A stretch of DNA of 64,000 nt. Origin: Trebouxia sp. TZW2008 (taxonomy: Eukaryota; Chlorophyta; Trebouxiophyceae; Trebouxiales; Trebouxiaceae). This document shows positions 51,501-63,516 of the stretch, piece after piece. The DNA lies in the NCBI GenBank assembly GCA_002118135.1, contig BDIU01000240.1, positions 229,625-293,624 on the forward strand, in the 5' to 3' direction. The position numbers were made by a program, and so were the translations under genes. Below the pieces are notes generated by a model. That model ran no database searches. It was not told the DNA's origin and saw only the letters and a list, made by a program, of their open reading frames with translations. Within the stretch, counting starts at the first letter, position 1, and every line of letters begins with the position of its first letter.

Positions 51501-53164
51501 CGCCTTCAAGATACCTACCCCAAAGTCCATGATTGCAGCTTTGATGAACGTCACAACATACACCACCTACATGCTGGCCTTGCACGACGTGAGATGGGTT
51601 GAGCAACAACAACAATGCCCTTGCTGCATCACATGTGTGCACAGCTTGCACGCCTCCAGAATGCATCAACAGATGCCAGCATTTATTCTGGATCAATGCA
51701 AAAGCTTGAGATGCTGCGTGAACAATTGTAACAGCCCTGCCCAGCAAACGATGAATTGGAGAGGGCAAAGGGCGCAGCAGCAATAGCAGCATGAGGGCAG
51801 GCTGTGTCAGTCAAGGGTGGGAACAAGGCTTACCGGGCAAGCCTGTGAAACATGCATCACATCACTCTGAGCTGAGGCAGGCAACCAGCGCAGGGTCTGC
51901 AAGAACATCCAGATGCAGTGTCAATGGCAGCTGTGTCTCTCAGCATCACAAATTGGGGCAAGTGGGCCCTGAAGCACAGCTCTGGTTGCGTTGAACAGAT
52001 TTATGCTGGCAAGGCAGTAAGGTGTGTCTGACTTTTGCTTCTGTGTTGGTAAGATCTGTGCATGCACGGGAACTTGTTGTGGTTGTGGCGAGAAGCATGC
52101 ACCTTTCTGAGTGCTCCCAATCTTTCAATTTCTTCTGGTACATGCGCTCTAGATCAGCTTGACGAAGCTCAACCTCGCGCCTCTGACGCTGTCTCTCCCT
52201 TTCAAACTGGCGCTCAGCATTCCTGTCTGCACTGGAGCCCCTCTCCCTTTCCCGACTGCTGTGAGTGCGCTCTTTGCTGGCTGAGGCCTGAGTGCGGGAT
52301 TTTGAGCGCTCATGACTGGGTGGGGGAGGCAACACCTCATTTAGCAGCTCTGCAGCTTGTTCAGCGTTGTGGTTGCTGGACTGCTGAGCTGCTCTGTCGC
52401 TGACTAATGCCATGATCTTCACAAGGACTGCATCATCCTCTTCCTGGCTGTCAGCTTTGCTGTCCTCCTGTTTGACTTCAGCATCTTTGTCACTGTCTGC
52501 TTGCTGCTTTGCCTGCTCTTTCTTGCTCTCCTCTCTTTGCTTGCTTGCTTGATACTCATCTATGTATCGCTGGGTAGCTGTGTTACATTTTAAAAGCAGC
52601 TCCTGACCATCTAGGGACAAGTTGTGTAGAAGGCGCAGTGCGCGCAGGACACCTTCGGCTGTCTCAAACTCACAGAAGCCAAATCCCTTGGACTTGTTTG
52701 TCTCTGGGTCTTGCATTGGTTTCCAAGACTTGACAGGACCACACGCTTCCAGCAAGGTCTGTATAGTCTCGTCTGAGACAGTTGAGGCAATCTTGCCAAC
52801 ATACAGAGTGGTGCTCTTCTGGGCTGGTGCTGGTGTTGGGGTACTGCCTTCAAGCAGCACCTGTGTCAGCTACAAAGCCCGACCAAACTGTTAGGCAAAG
52901 CAGCTGTATGCGAGGACCGTACCCGGTGGTGTGAGGACAACTGGTCCAGCGGGTGCAGGAATCATCATAGGAGGCCGCATGAGATGTGGTGGTGGGACAC
53001 CCCCTGTCAGAATCCAGGTACAGATCAGTAACCGACTTCAGCTCAGTTTAAGCAGCCAAAATGACTTTGTGCCTACCTGGTGGCATAGCCACGCTGCCGC
53101 TCATGAATGGTGGCCTCGCAAAGACTGGAAGAGGGTGCACGGGAGGCCCAGGTCTGAACTGCAT
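48564..53164 (-). CDS. RBM25: RNA-binding protein 25 (RRM + PWI splicing factor)
   Basis: Six exons: 53164-53077, 53003-52918, 52860-52103, 50992-50849, 49998-49865, 49297-48564; 647 residues in phase. The N-terminus is Pro/Met-rich (RPPMMIPAPAGPV), as in animal RBM25. The RRM lies at about residues 75-155, with RNP2 LYVGKI and RNP1 KGFGFCEF. Then come charged RE/RD/KE stretches (ERERGSSADRNAERQFERER, KERADRKALEKERAK), an acidic segment and a poly-Ala run. The C-terminal ~90 residues are a PWI domain (VGKWVSGQIERLLG, LLNFVQAELRKHS, DLEAEEFVFRLYQIVFFEA), which binds nucleic acid. RBM25 is a U1/pre-mRNA-associated splicing regulator. The exon 2 donor (ACG|GTCCTC) was chosen because the nearer GTACGG breaks the frame. 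Divergent from LSM12. Confidence 0.93.
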
Positions 53165-53567
53165 TTTTGCAGAGCTATTAAGCGGCTTGACACGACTACC
53201 GCGAGTTTCAAGCCCTGAGCTCTCTAAGCTGCACTCCTCACAGGATGAGCGTTAACGTACTTGAAACTAAGCCAAGCGCATGTTGCCTTGCCTGCATGCC
53301 AACGCCCTGTGCTCAAGAAAGACGCCAAGGCTCTTAACAGGGAAAGCTTTGCAAGAAGAAGAGGACGGCATCAACCAGGCATCAAGCGACACAATTGCTT
53401 GCGCTAGACGGACACAACCAACTCCCTGATAGCATTGAGCACGGCGCATTGGAGGAGCATTAATAGCGCCACAAGCCTGCACATCTGTCCAACAAGCAAA
53501 GAAGTGTTCCCTCTGTGTGTGTGTTGTGATCTGCATGCACAGGCTCAGCTTGTGAAGCGCAGCGCGC
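53165..53567. promoter_or_regulatory. Divergent promoter region, RBM25 / LSM12
   Basis: 403 bp between start codons of two RNA-associated proteins; no motif recognised. Confidence 0.55.
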
Positions 53568-54455
53568 ATGACTGACGTTGAGGAGACACATTGGGTTGTT
53601 GGTTGTAATTTGACCGTCAAGACTCGCAACGAAGAGATACAGGGGCAAGTGTTTGCTTTTGACAAGGCCAGCAACACTGTGCTCCTAAGTCAGCATGGCT
53701 CTACACCCTTTCACAGCAATTTGAGGCTGCTGAAGGCAAATTACGTCAAGGTGCTGAATTGCTTCTGTGTTGCTTGTTCTCTCTCCTCACTTCTGCTGAC
53801 CTGCTGTCCTTGACTTGGTCTTTGTGCAGAATGTGCTGCTGTCCTTGCTTGTCTGCATGTTAAGTATTTAGGCATGTCATGCTGATGCAGAGCGTGGAGC
53901 AAGCATCTTCTCCGATTGGGCCTGTAGATCCGCTGCCACAAGTCGATCTGCAACGGTGCAGGGACAGGGAAGCAAAAGCTTTACAGGTCAGAGGGCTCTG
54001 GTCAAGCTTTGCATGACAAGGGCAAGGATTGACATGCTGAGTGCTTATGCAGGCTGCTCGTGCAGACGCAGCTAAGACTGGTATTGGTGTGAGCGCAGAG
54101 GCACAGCAAGTCTTTGATGCACTGTCCAAGACTATGCCTTGTCAATGGCGGCAACAAAACATTGTTGTCTTGAATGAGGTGAAGGCCCGTGTAGCAAAGG
54201 CTCGTGCACCAGCCAGCACTCGTGATTGGGTATCAAAAGTCAAGGCTTCTGTTTGGTGTCCTACAGGTCGAGCTGCAGCCGCCATATGGGTTGGGTGACT
54301 GTACCACTGCTCATTCACATGACCTCACAACACTGGAGCGGGTCAAAAAAGTGGTATGCCTCTTGATGTACCTGCTTCAAGCAAGTTCAGATGCTGTACT
54401 GACCCTGTCTTACCTGCAGTTAACAGCAGAGCGCCGCCGCCTTGGTCTGAGTTGA
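53568..54455 (+). CDS. LSM12: LSM12 homologue (Lsm + anticodon-binding-like domain)
   Basis: Five exons (53568-53750, 53891-53986, 54053-54178, 54267-54353, 54420-54455) give 175 residues, close to animal and plant LSM12. The N-terminal Lsm-like fold has [20 protein letters not shown] and [12 protein letters not shown]. The linker [20 protein letters not shown] leads to the AD domain: [39 protein letters not shown], and LERVKK. LSM12 binds ataxin-2-type proteins and RNA and, in animals, NAADP. A shared promoter with RBM25, itself an RNA factor, is plausible. The last exon is just 36 nt but ends in the expected basic tail (ERRRLGLS). Confidence 0.93.
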
Positions 54456-54956
54456 GCTTTGTGCAATTTTGCCAAGGGCTAGACCTGCTTTGTAGCAACA
54501 GCCCAGCAAAATCGAAAATCGGCTCAGCATACTTTCTCAGTCTGCTCAAGGTGCTTCATGAAGTTACAGCCTCAATGGCATGCACTACCACCTTTTTTTG
54601 CACAGTGGTGGTGTCTGCACAGCAATGCAGGGCAATTCAAATCATAGTGATGTGTCATCACAGACATACTCATTTCTGAGTGTCTACAAGCATATGAACA
54701 GAGAACTCATGCTACAAACAACACAATGCAGTTGCCTGCTTGCTTAAGGGAATTTGATCAGGCATGGAGCTCGATTCAGAGCTGTCAGCCGTCACCAGTA
54801 TGAGCCCCGCTTGTGATACCTAACAAGCTGAGCCATGCAAGAATTCGAGTCTCGTGCATAGCTTCGGCAATGTCATGCCAGAAGACATCATGAAATGCAA
54901 GCTATGCCACCAATCAAATTTATTGAAACATATACACACATCGACAAAATTTGATG
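54456..54956. other. Intergenic between convergent LSM12 and pTAC3
   Basis: 501 bp. It contains a 77-nt minus-strand stretch (54838-54762) with tRNA-like acceptor, D and T arms but no anticodon stem, discussed as a weak finding. Nothing else seen. Confidence 0.5.
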
Positions 54957-57900
54957 CTACACTGCTGCTACCTCTTCACTATCAGGAAGCAAGCGTTGCA
55001 TGTCTTGCAGCACCTGATCAGACTGAAGCCTACCACCAGCCTGTCTACACACAAATGCTGCATACGTGTACAATCCAGTGGCAGTTGCTGCATCCCACTG
55101 CTCAAGTGATTGATGCCATGTCCGTGTCAATTCACGGACCGAATCAGCATCCTGGGTGGCTTTGCCCACCTGCAAAGCAGCATATGCAAGTCATGTCCAT
55201 AGAAGGCCCTCAACTGATTCTTGCATGCAACTCGCTCAATAGCAACATTGTGAGTGTGGGAAGGCTCAAGCAGCACAGACTTGCACATTTGTCCAACATC
55301 ACGCTGTCATGTCAGCAAATTGAGGTGGCTGTATGCATCTAATGACTCATGTTTGAGGTACACCAAACATGACTGGCAGGCTTTACCTCCAGCATTTTGT
55401 TGATATCTCCCTTTGTGGCAGTGCCCCCAAGCTCGTGACACATTTGCATTAGGGTCACAGCTTGCTCTAGGCCTGCCGCTTCATTGACTAACAGCATTCC
55501 ATCCAGACCCGGACAATCCACATCCTTGTCTTGATACCTTTCATACCCAATGGGTAGTGACCAGGGGCCAGCAGATGGATCTTCTTTATTTCGCTCTGTT
55601 TCAGTTTCCTTTGAGCCCAACAGAGCATCCCCAATAATTGCAGCCTCATCACGATCTTCAGCATCTTCATCTTCTTCATCATCATCACTGTCATCAGGCG
55701 CATCTTCTTGCAGAGTCCTCTGTATACACACATCAACTTTGATGTTTGGCAACATTAGGACTTGCTCAGACAAGACAGTGCTTCAGCTTGTGTGGTGCCA
55801 ATGGCACCAGCTCAACAACAATAGTTCATATCTTGAGTATACATGCCAAGATGCACAAAGCATGATGTGTGCATGATGCTGGTATGAAAGAGTTGGCATG
55901 CACTATAGCTGCTTGTTATAAGATGATGCATGGGCTATTGGCAGTGAAGATTGTTGTGAACAGGGGCCAGCCTGTGACAGTCATGCCCGCCCATAGCACG
56001 CAATCAACAGGACTGAAGCATTGAATCACCGTACGCAACGGTCAAAAACGCAGTACAGAATACGCAAGTGGGAGTATGCATCACTGAGTTGTAAATTGTG
56101 AAATGTGCAGTATGTTGCTGCCAATGTGTAACATGCAATACCCAAGTTGAGCACTGTTGACCAAATGGGAGAGTATGGTACATACTGGCGTCAAGCAAGG
56201 GGTTCTGCTGGTTACACTCACCTCTCCAAACGCATCAAGGGTTGGTGCTTTGGCAACACGAAATTCGTCCTTCAGCAGGACACCTGGTGAGACTCTGAAA
56301 AACGTCCTGAAGTCATCTACTTCCTCCCATTCTGCAACCATCTCTTCCACACCATCGACTATTTTCCACTCTTGAACGGTGTGCATTGGCTTGGGTGGCT
56401 GCCGCGAACCAGACTTGCGCGCAGCCCACTCAATCTTTGCAGCTTGGTGTTCCCGTTTCAGCTCAGCTTGAAAGATCTTCTTTTTCTGATGGATGGCTGT
56501 GTCCAGAGTGCCAGCCTCAGCACCTCTTGCAGCCTGCAACCATGCCCATGCAAGGGTGTCTCTGGCTGGCAAGACAGTCAGCACGCTAGATGGAGATTGT
56601 GAGGCACAGTGACAGTTGAAATCAGCACAGTCTGGGTTGACATCTTCATGGCAAACTAGCTTGCAAGCAGATTTGTTTGCACACGTCAAGACACAACAGT
56701 GTCTTGGGCAGAACAGATGGGCAGCTTGACTTCTGTTGGGCAGCAGACACAGCTGAACCAGAACTGGCAGGAAGATATCATTAATCAGCCATTCAGTCAG
56801 TCATTCAGTAAATCAGCCAGCCAGTCAGTCAACCGCCCAACCAAGCAATCACTCAGTCAGACAACGTTCAATCAATCAGACAGACATTCGATCAATAAGA
56901 CAGACATTCAATCATTCATACAGACCTTTTAGCAATCAATCAAACAATAAACATTTGACCAGTCGGACAGTCAGACAGTCAGACAGACAGACAGACAGAC
57001 AGACAGGCATTTACTGGATTAGACAGTCATTTTGCACTTTGTAGTGAATGCCATGGTTAAGAGCACCCTGAGCTTAATCTTATAACCATGGGCTGAGTTG
57101 TGCAGATGTGTTGCTGCAGTAAAACAGTCAACAACAGTACTTGGTGAGAATGGCATGACTAGTGATATGGGCTGGGATGTCATGTGCAATTCAGCATTCA
57201 CTTTAGAAGGCTGAGAAGCTTGACAGAACTGCACAAGGTTGCAGCCAAAGTCATCAACAACAGTGGGCATGGATAAGCGAGGTGCTGCTAAGGGGAGAGC
57301 AGCATCTACTTCATCACTTGGCACAAGAACATGTTCTGCCAGAGTCTGTCTAGCGAACTTGTCATCAAGTTCGCCAGACAGCTGCATGGCGCATGCACTG
57401 AAATTGCCAATCAACAACACCTGACCTGACATCAAGCTTCAAGCTGAACACATTTGTACCAAATGAAGTCATTGGATGGTGGGCACAGTGCGCACCTTCA
57501 ACAACGCTCAACACATCAAAACATGCTGCATGTCACACTTTGATCAATCACTTCAAAACATGCTGCATGTAAAGCTGTGACCAATGGCAATGCAGCAGAT
57601 CCTATTTCCAGACAGTGACATTGCCAGAATGCTTGATGGCGCATATATTGCAGCGCCACCATTGAGGCGTCCTTGACTGAGTACTAAGATAGACTGTCAC
57701 AACACCCAACATGGCAAAGGGCGTCGCTACTGACCGTTACTCGTCGTTTGAGGTCTGCAATCCTGCCATCCACAGACAGGTTGCGTGCCGTTAGTTCTGC
57801 CCTGAGCTGCTGGATCTTCAGGCTGGCGGGAGCAACGGCCAAACCGTCTTCATCTACCACACAGTTGTCAATCAGCTGCACTCCATCCACTTCAGAACGC

Positions 57901-60900
57901 ACCTCGTCTGGCTGTTGAAAATCATCTGCAGTGCAACAGCTCAACTATGCACCAGCCTTGTTTACAGTTGCAGGCAACAGTGGTGATAGTGTCACAAGAT
58001 GTACCGGGGATGAAGTAAGAGCCCCTGCAGCAGGTGTATGCACAGCAAAAGTTCAGTAAGAGGATGCATAACTATGACAGTCACACAACAGTCAACACAC
58101 AGGTCACAGCACTTTGCAAATGAGACCACAGTGGGGAGCGTTGTGAACAAAGTCTGGTGGCCTCATGCAAGGGGTACGCTTCCTTTTAAACAGGTGACTA
58201 TGCTACAGAGGTCAAGGCCAAAGCCATTCGTGGCAAAGTGATCATGCATTACTGCAAATGCGGCAAGCGAAGCTTGATTTGCAAGCCAATGCTCAAATGC
58301 GGACAGTCTACCTGTGGGCTCATAGTAGTAACTCCTGCCATCAAACCACATGGTGATGAAAGTTCGAGCCTCCACGCCTGACTCGCTGACTAATAGATCT
58401 TTGCGCTGTGGCATGGGCCGCTCGTCTAATTGCATGACTTCAAGCACACGCTGAATCTGAGCAGGCAGCTTCAGCAGGCTGAGCCGCTCCAGTAGCTTCA
58501 TCAGCACGACATCTGGCACTTTGTGCATGGCGCCATCAATGATTGGTGCAGCGTAGAACTCTGTGCAAAAGGCTTGCTCAAAGTGATGCATCATCAACTG
58601 CACAATCACAGCATCGCTCTTTCAGCGTCATATCATCATGTCATGCAAGAATGAACAAATCCCAAGACACACAACTTGCAGCTGCTTGCCTTTAAACACA
58701 AAAATTCTGATTTTTTTTTCAGTTTGTTTGAATTCTATCTCTTGAGCAGATGGCCATGCACTTGACGCATGCAATCACAGAGACTGCAAGAGAGGAGTTG
58801 CATTCATCTGCAGACGAGCAGCAGACAAACAATTTGTAGCTCAACAGGCAAAATTGCTTGCGACAGAGGCTGATCTGCTCAGCCAAACAGGCAATATGGA
58901 AGCTTTCGACCAAGTGCAAGGCAATCACCAAGCTGTCCAGCCTGTCCGTTTACACTGAACAAGACCTCCACCCATGTTCAGGTTCACTGAGCATTGAGAG
59001 GGACTGTGACTTGCAACACAGGGGCAAACGGACAGAAGACACAGCTGGGCAAACATGGTGGAACCAAGTGTCAAGCACATGAAAAAGATGATCAGCAAGA
59101 TGCAGCAAGCAGGAGCAGAACAGGTGCTTACCCAATTTTCATTATTGACGAGGCCCATCTCCATGATCAGCAGCCTCTCTCCCACCGTATGCCTCAGTCG
59201 GCGCATGCTCATGGAAAGCCCAAAGTTCATGAGCTTGCTATACCAGTCAATGTCCTCAGAGTTGATGATAGCCTGCGAAGCACCGATTACCATGGGATTG
59301 ATCAGCAACACACACCAGAATCGCATCATGCATGGTGCAGCAAGAACAAGAATGCAAAGCAAGAAGCACAGGAGCACAACGCAGCAGGAACATGAATGCA
59401 AAGCAAGAAGCATTCAGCACAATGCAGCAACAAAAAGAATGCAAAGCACGAAGCATCAGAACACAATGCAGCAAAAACACGAATGCAAAGCTAGAAGAAC
59501 AAGCACATATTTGCCTGCTAAGGCAATGATAGCGCTTGAATGCACCTCTGCATGTTCTCTGCTCAGACTCTGCATCAAAAGCAATTCGGAAGGCAATTGT
59601 GAGCAATACCCGCAGAACATATTCGCCAAATCTGCCATCAGTGGTCTCATGGTTTGCCTTAGGCACTTCAATCAACAGAGCCCAAAAGCCAGCGTTTGCT
59701 GCAAGATTCAGAAGGGGTTCCAAGAAGCGTGGCTCTGGACTGCCAATGCGCTTCTGCATTGCACACAACTTTGTTGGACATTGATGAGTGCAGCCCAAAT
59801 TGAAGCTGCCCCCATTCACGAAGTGATTTGCTCTGTGGGGTCTGAAGCTGATGCTCAACGCCATTAGTAGTTTGTCATCTTTCCAGCAGTCATCCAAAAC
59901 TCAGAACAATAGGTTCTGCTTAATGCTCAGCATTCATGATCAGAAACTCACAGCACAGCTTATGTCACATTTCAAATTGACACAGATGCAGCATCAGCAG
60001 CAACAGCTGTAATGACCTTACTTTTGACAGAATTGTGAAACATGCATCAGCTCAGGTCTGAGTGGTATCACAGGTAGTATACTACTGCCCAGGTGACCTT
60101 TGAGCCTCAAAATGAAGCTGTGTGCTGTGGTCAACATGTGCACACAACCGGTCAGCGTGCAACTTGGGTGCAGGCAGACACAAGGGCTCACCTCTAGAAG
60201 CTCATACAGCACAACCAGTGCGGCATCAAAGTTGACTCGTGGAATGTCAATGGCGTCTTCAGAGTCACTTTCATCCTCATCCTCTTCTGTGAGTGCATAG
60301 TCAGGTCCCTCATCTTCTGGGTCTTTTAGGTCTTCAAGAAGTGCTGGGTCTGAGTCAATGTCCAGTGCAAGACTTGCATTTTCTATTGTGTCAAGGTTGG
60401 TGACATACAGCATGGTCCTATCCTCATCAGGAGAGCACATGGACTTCAGGATGATTTCAAACAGATCGGCATTGGGTTCCCAGTCTGGGTCCCGCTTGGC
60501 GAGGCACAGCTGTGCAACGTCAAAATGCTCAGCAGTAAGTAACTGCTTGCTGACTGTCACCCAGCCCATGTAGGCGTCTGGATGCCCTATTTTGCGCATC
60601 CATTCATATGTCATAAGTGCTGCCTCTGGCTGGTTGTTGCGAATGAAGCCATAACTCATGGCACTGATGGTGCTGGTTTCTGGCCGCAGACCTGCAACAG
60701 CACTTGCTCAAACACATGTGCTTTCAGCATCACACTTTCCCGCTTTGCAAGTGGCGGAAAGCTTTGCAAGTGGAGGAGAACAGGATAAAAGTGAACCAGG
60801 CAGGTGGTACAAAGAGGCATCACATGATAGCAACAGTTTGCGTCAAAAATGCAGCCTGGGTGCGAAGTCATTTGCAGGCTTAACACAATTGACCTCTAAC

Positions 60901-62204
60901 CTCATACGCAGTTTCTGTTGCAGAACAGCAGTGAAACGCAAGTGCAGCTGCATTGTGTTCCTTACCGAAGGTGGGCATTTCAATCATGGCTGTGTGGGCA
61001 GTTTCAAGGTCGTGCTGTCTGATCATTGCAAAAATGAGACCATGCCAGGCAATGGGCCCGGGTGGCAGGTCTTCTGCTTGCATCTCTCGCATGATCTGGG
61101 CGGCATACTCTGGTTGACCACAGGCTGCAGCAATCCTTAGCCGCCTGCAATCATCACACATATGTTGCAAAGGTGGCAGGCAATAGACCAATGGGCAAAG
61201 GCAACTTGATATACATTGAGGAGCTTGCTGCAACCTGTGGTAGCTAAATCTGGCTGAATCTTTCTCATCAATGTGTATGAATCTATATGGCGCAATCTCC
61301 AGCACGTCGTCTTCTTCCTCTGCTGCTTCTTCTCCTTCTTCTTCTTCTTCCTCCTTCTCCTCTACCACTTCCTCATCTGCAATACAATACGCGCTGGTGA
61401 GAACAACACAGCGGGTGACCTTCAGTTTGATGCAGCGATTGTCCTGAATATAGCAAGTCACCTGACTCATACTCTTCTGATGACTCATCAGAGTGCTCTG
61501 CTGCTGATTCACTGCCACTGAAGTCCAGCGTCTCATCAAATGCCGCATCAAAGTCCTGTGCTGGTGGCTCCGTGTCGCTGAAGTCTTCCAAGTCTTCTGA
61601 TGCTTCATCACGTTCTTCTGCATAGGCTTCCCTGAACGCTTTGCCAATGGCTTTGCTGAAGGCTCTCCTCTCAGCTGCATTCTCTGGTGTTGGCTCAGTG
61701 AAAATAGTGCTGCTTTCCGTTTGTGAATTGCGATACAGGGTATTCCTCATAATTGAGTCTGCATGCCGGCCCATGGTCACAAGTCAGGAATCATAGCTTC
61801 AGCATGGCTGCTTCAAGGTGACTGCAGAGATGCAGTGTCAAGGTGCAAATACCTAAGCTTTCCACCATGACTGGAAAAGGTATATCTGCTTCCCTCTCGT
61901 CACCCTCGTCAAGTCTTCTACGAATGTCTGTGATGTCATCCTCATCACGACCCTTTAAGACGTCATAAATAAACTGTTTCGCCAATTCCTCCTTGTCAGC
62001 CTCCGTTGCAACATCGTCTGCTGAGCTGTTGACTGCAGCAGTGTCAAGCTGACGACTGTGCTGTATGCGTTGAGTGCGCCAACGTTGTGGAGTCCCTTGT
62101 ATGAGGACTTTCGATTTGAAAGCATTGACCGCTGGCGGGATGCGCCTTGTTGCAGGGACAGGTGTGCTGTGCAATCCTGCTTGCAACTGGTACAAAGTTG
62201 CCAT
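54957..62204 (-). CDS. pTAC3: Plastid transcriptionally active chromosome protein 3 (PAP1/pTAC3-like), PPR + SAP
   Basis: Thirteen exons: 62204-61853, 61758-61462, 61376-61235, 61144-60966, 60691-60192, 59753-59610, 59272-59132, 58597-58312, 57925-57735, 57381-57202, 56533-56222, 55719-55387, 55169-54957; 1089 residues, phases closing. The N-terminus is Ser/Thr/Arg-rich with no early acidic residues, fitting a plastid transit peptide. Acidic runs follow (poly-Glu encoded at 61311-61365). PPR-like helices occur around residues 265-380 (AAACGQPEYAAQIMREMQ, SYGFIRNNQPEAALMTYEWM). A SAP motif is near residues 714-742 (LKIQQLRAELTARNLS..IADLKRR). The C-terminus has PMHTVQEWKIVDG and FFRVSPGVLLKDEF. 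In land plants PAP1/pTAC3 is an essential partner of the plastid-encoded RNA polymerase. Donor choice for exon 6 and both ends of exon 10 are the weakest points. Confidence 0.82.
56783..57006 (+). repeat. CAGT/CAGA/CAAT tetranucleotide-like repeat
   Basis: A ~220-bp low-complexity tract in a pTAC3 intron, degenerate at first (CAGTCAGTCATTCAGTAAAT) and ending in a pure run of CAGACAGACAGACAGACAGA. Confidence 0.9.
59335..59505 (+). repeat. Four-copy ~45-bp minisatellite
   Basis: The unit is approximately AATGCAAAGCAAGAAGCA then CA(A/G)CACAATGCAGCA, in a pTAC3 intron. It creates spurious long frames on both strands. Confidence 0.8.
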
Positions 62205-62464
62205 GTCGCGGCACGAGACTCAGCTGAGACGGTCAGGTGCAGCTATGCACAATACATCGAGCGCAGCTTGACCAGCCGCAGCACTTATACTGTCGCGAGT
62301 AGCTGTGCATACAGCTCAATCGATGAGAGTTTGACCAGTTGAGCTTGTCTCGGAGTTTATGCAGTGTCACGCCAGTCATGCCTACGTAGAATTCTTCTTC
62401 TTCAATGAGCAAGCTAACTCTCTCACGGCAGTAGCCGATCTAGCAGCAGTGGTTAGTAGCTCTT
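62205..62464. promoter_or_regulatory. Divergent promoter region, pTAC3 / orphan Cys-motif gene
   Basis: 260 bp. It contains GAGCGCAGCTTGACCAG and GATGAGAGTTTGACCAG, a short direct repeat about 60 bp apart, and an upstream ATG at 62361. Confidence 0.5.
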
Positions 62465-63439
62465 TTGATGTCTTTCGAAGCTTTTTGTTATGTAGTGTTT
62501 GACTTACACACTGGTCAGCCGGTTCAATACATTGAGCCAGACAATGGTCGACCTTCAAGGATTGACATCTGCAGCTTGTTTCAACTGCTTATGGAGGCGC
62601 CAAGTGGTGCGCAGGACTTCGTTTTAAATACAGGAGAATACCTGTTAGTCGCACAGCAACCCAGGCAGTCGATCATGGTTGCTGCAGTCGTCAAACCTGG
62701 GAGCAGTTCAGGAGAGGCACTGTTTGAACTGCAGCTCCTGTCATTTCTTGCCATCACTTGTGCCAAGTGCAAGGGCCTATTCAACAAAAAGCAGCAGCAG
62801 GGCGTTTGCCCCCAGGAGTCATGTCCCTACGCTCATAGCAGGCACAGTCTTGTTCAACTGACCATGCCTGTTGTCAGACAACACTTGGAACTGGTGTTAG
62901 ACAGCTTGAGGCCAGCTGCAGAGGCAGACGCGGTGACATCTGTGCAGCTTGCTAGGTTCGATTTGCTTGGAGAGCTTACCAAAGTGCTAACACTCACTTC
63001 CAGAGCAGCCAAAGTTTGTGCTCAGACCAAGCCTTGTCTAGTTGACGCAGTTGATGCTGCATGCAAACTGCTCATGTATCAGATGCAAGCTGATGAGGCA
63101 GCGGCATGGTCTTCAGAAGCTCAGCATTGCAAGCAGCCTCTGCAGAAATTGCAAGGTGCTAGCAATTGCAAGAGCTCTTTTGCAACAGTTTGCATCCAAG
63201 AAGCCCATGGTCAACCTTGTCTCGCAGCAGTAAAAAGCGTCTACATGTCAAGTACGTACATGTTTATCATAGCATGGGTTCGCTCAACCTCATTGGATGA
63301 AGAATATAGTTTGAACCACGGCAGTGCGTTTTCATCACAGCCCCGTGTTTTAGTCGGTAAAGGTGCGCTGCCTGTTGTTATAGCCTCATCATTGAGCATT
63401 GCCGCCAATCTGCTCAAACAGGCCATGCATGTTACATAA
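62465..63439 (+). CDS. Orphan protein with CX2C-X12-CX4C motif
   Basis: A single uninterrupted frame of 324 residues, unusual among these intron-rich genes. It starts MSFEAFCYVVFDLHTG. The first ~100 residues look like an alpha/beta longin- or roadblock-like fold (YVVFDLHTGQPVQYIEP, DICSLFQLLMEAP, NTGEYLLVAQQP), a weak impression. Residues ~101-122 hold CAKCKG...GVCPQESC, a plausible zinc-binding knuckle. The rest is helical with no motif I know. A 47-codon frame starting at ATG 62361 runs in another frame and overlaps this start by 37 bases, so it could be an upstream ORF or mark a missed exon. Codons look coding throughout. Divergent from pTAC3. Confidence 0.6.
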   Translation: MMSFEAFCYVVFDLHTGQPVQYIEPDNGRPSRIDICSLFQLLMEAPSGAQDFVLNTGEYLLVAQQPRQSIMVAAVVKPGSSSGEALFELQLLSFLAITCAKCKGLFNKKQQQGVCPQESCPYAHSRHSLVQLTMPVVRQHLELVLDSLRPAAEADAVTSVQLARFDLLGELTKVLTLTSRAAKVCAQTKPCLVDAVDAACKLLMYQMQADEAAAWSSEAQHCKQPLQKLQGASNCKSSFATVCIQEAHGQPCLAAVKSVYMSSTYMFIIAWVRSTSLDEEYSLNHGSAFSSQPRVLVGKGALPVVIASSLSIAANLLKQAMHVT

Positions 63440-63516
63440 CGGTCATTTTGAGGCATAGTGACTAGGTACAGAGCCAGCGTATTAACTCTGCTGCTGCCGT
63501 GTCGTCCCTAATGACA

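Noticed and set aside
59055..59867. 270-codon plus-strand frame
   Set aside because: It crosses the 45-bp minisatellite and lies antisense to phase-compatible pTAC3 exons 6 and 7.
61273..61521. Plus-strand frame with a Phe/Leu-rich run resembling a membrane span
   Set aside because: It is the antisense of the pTAC3 poly-Glu codons.
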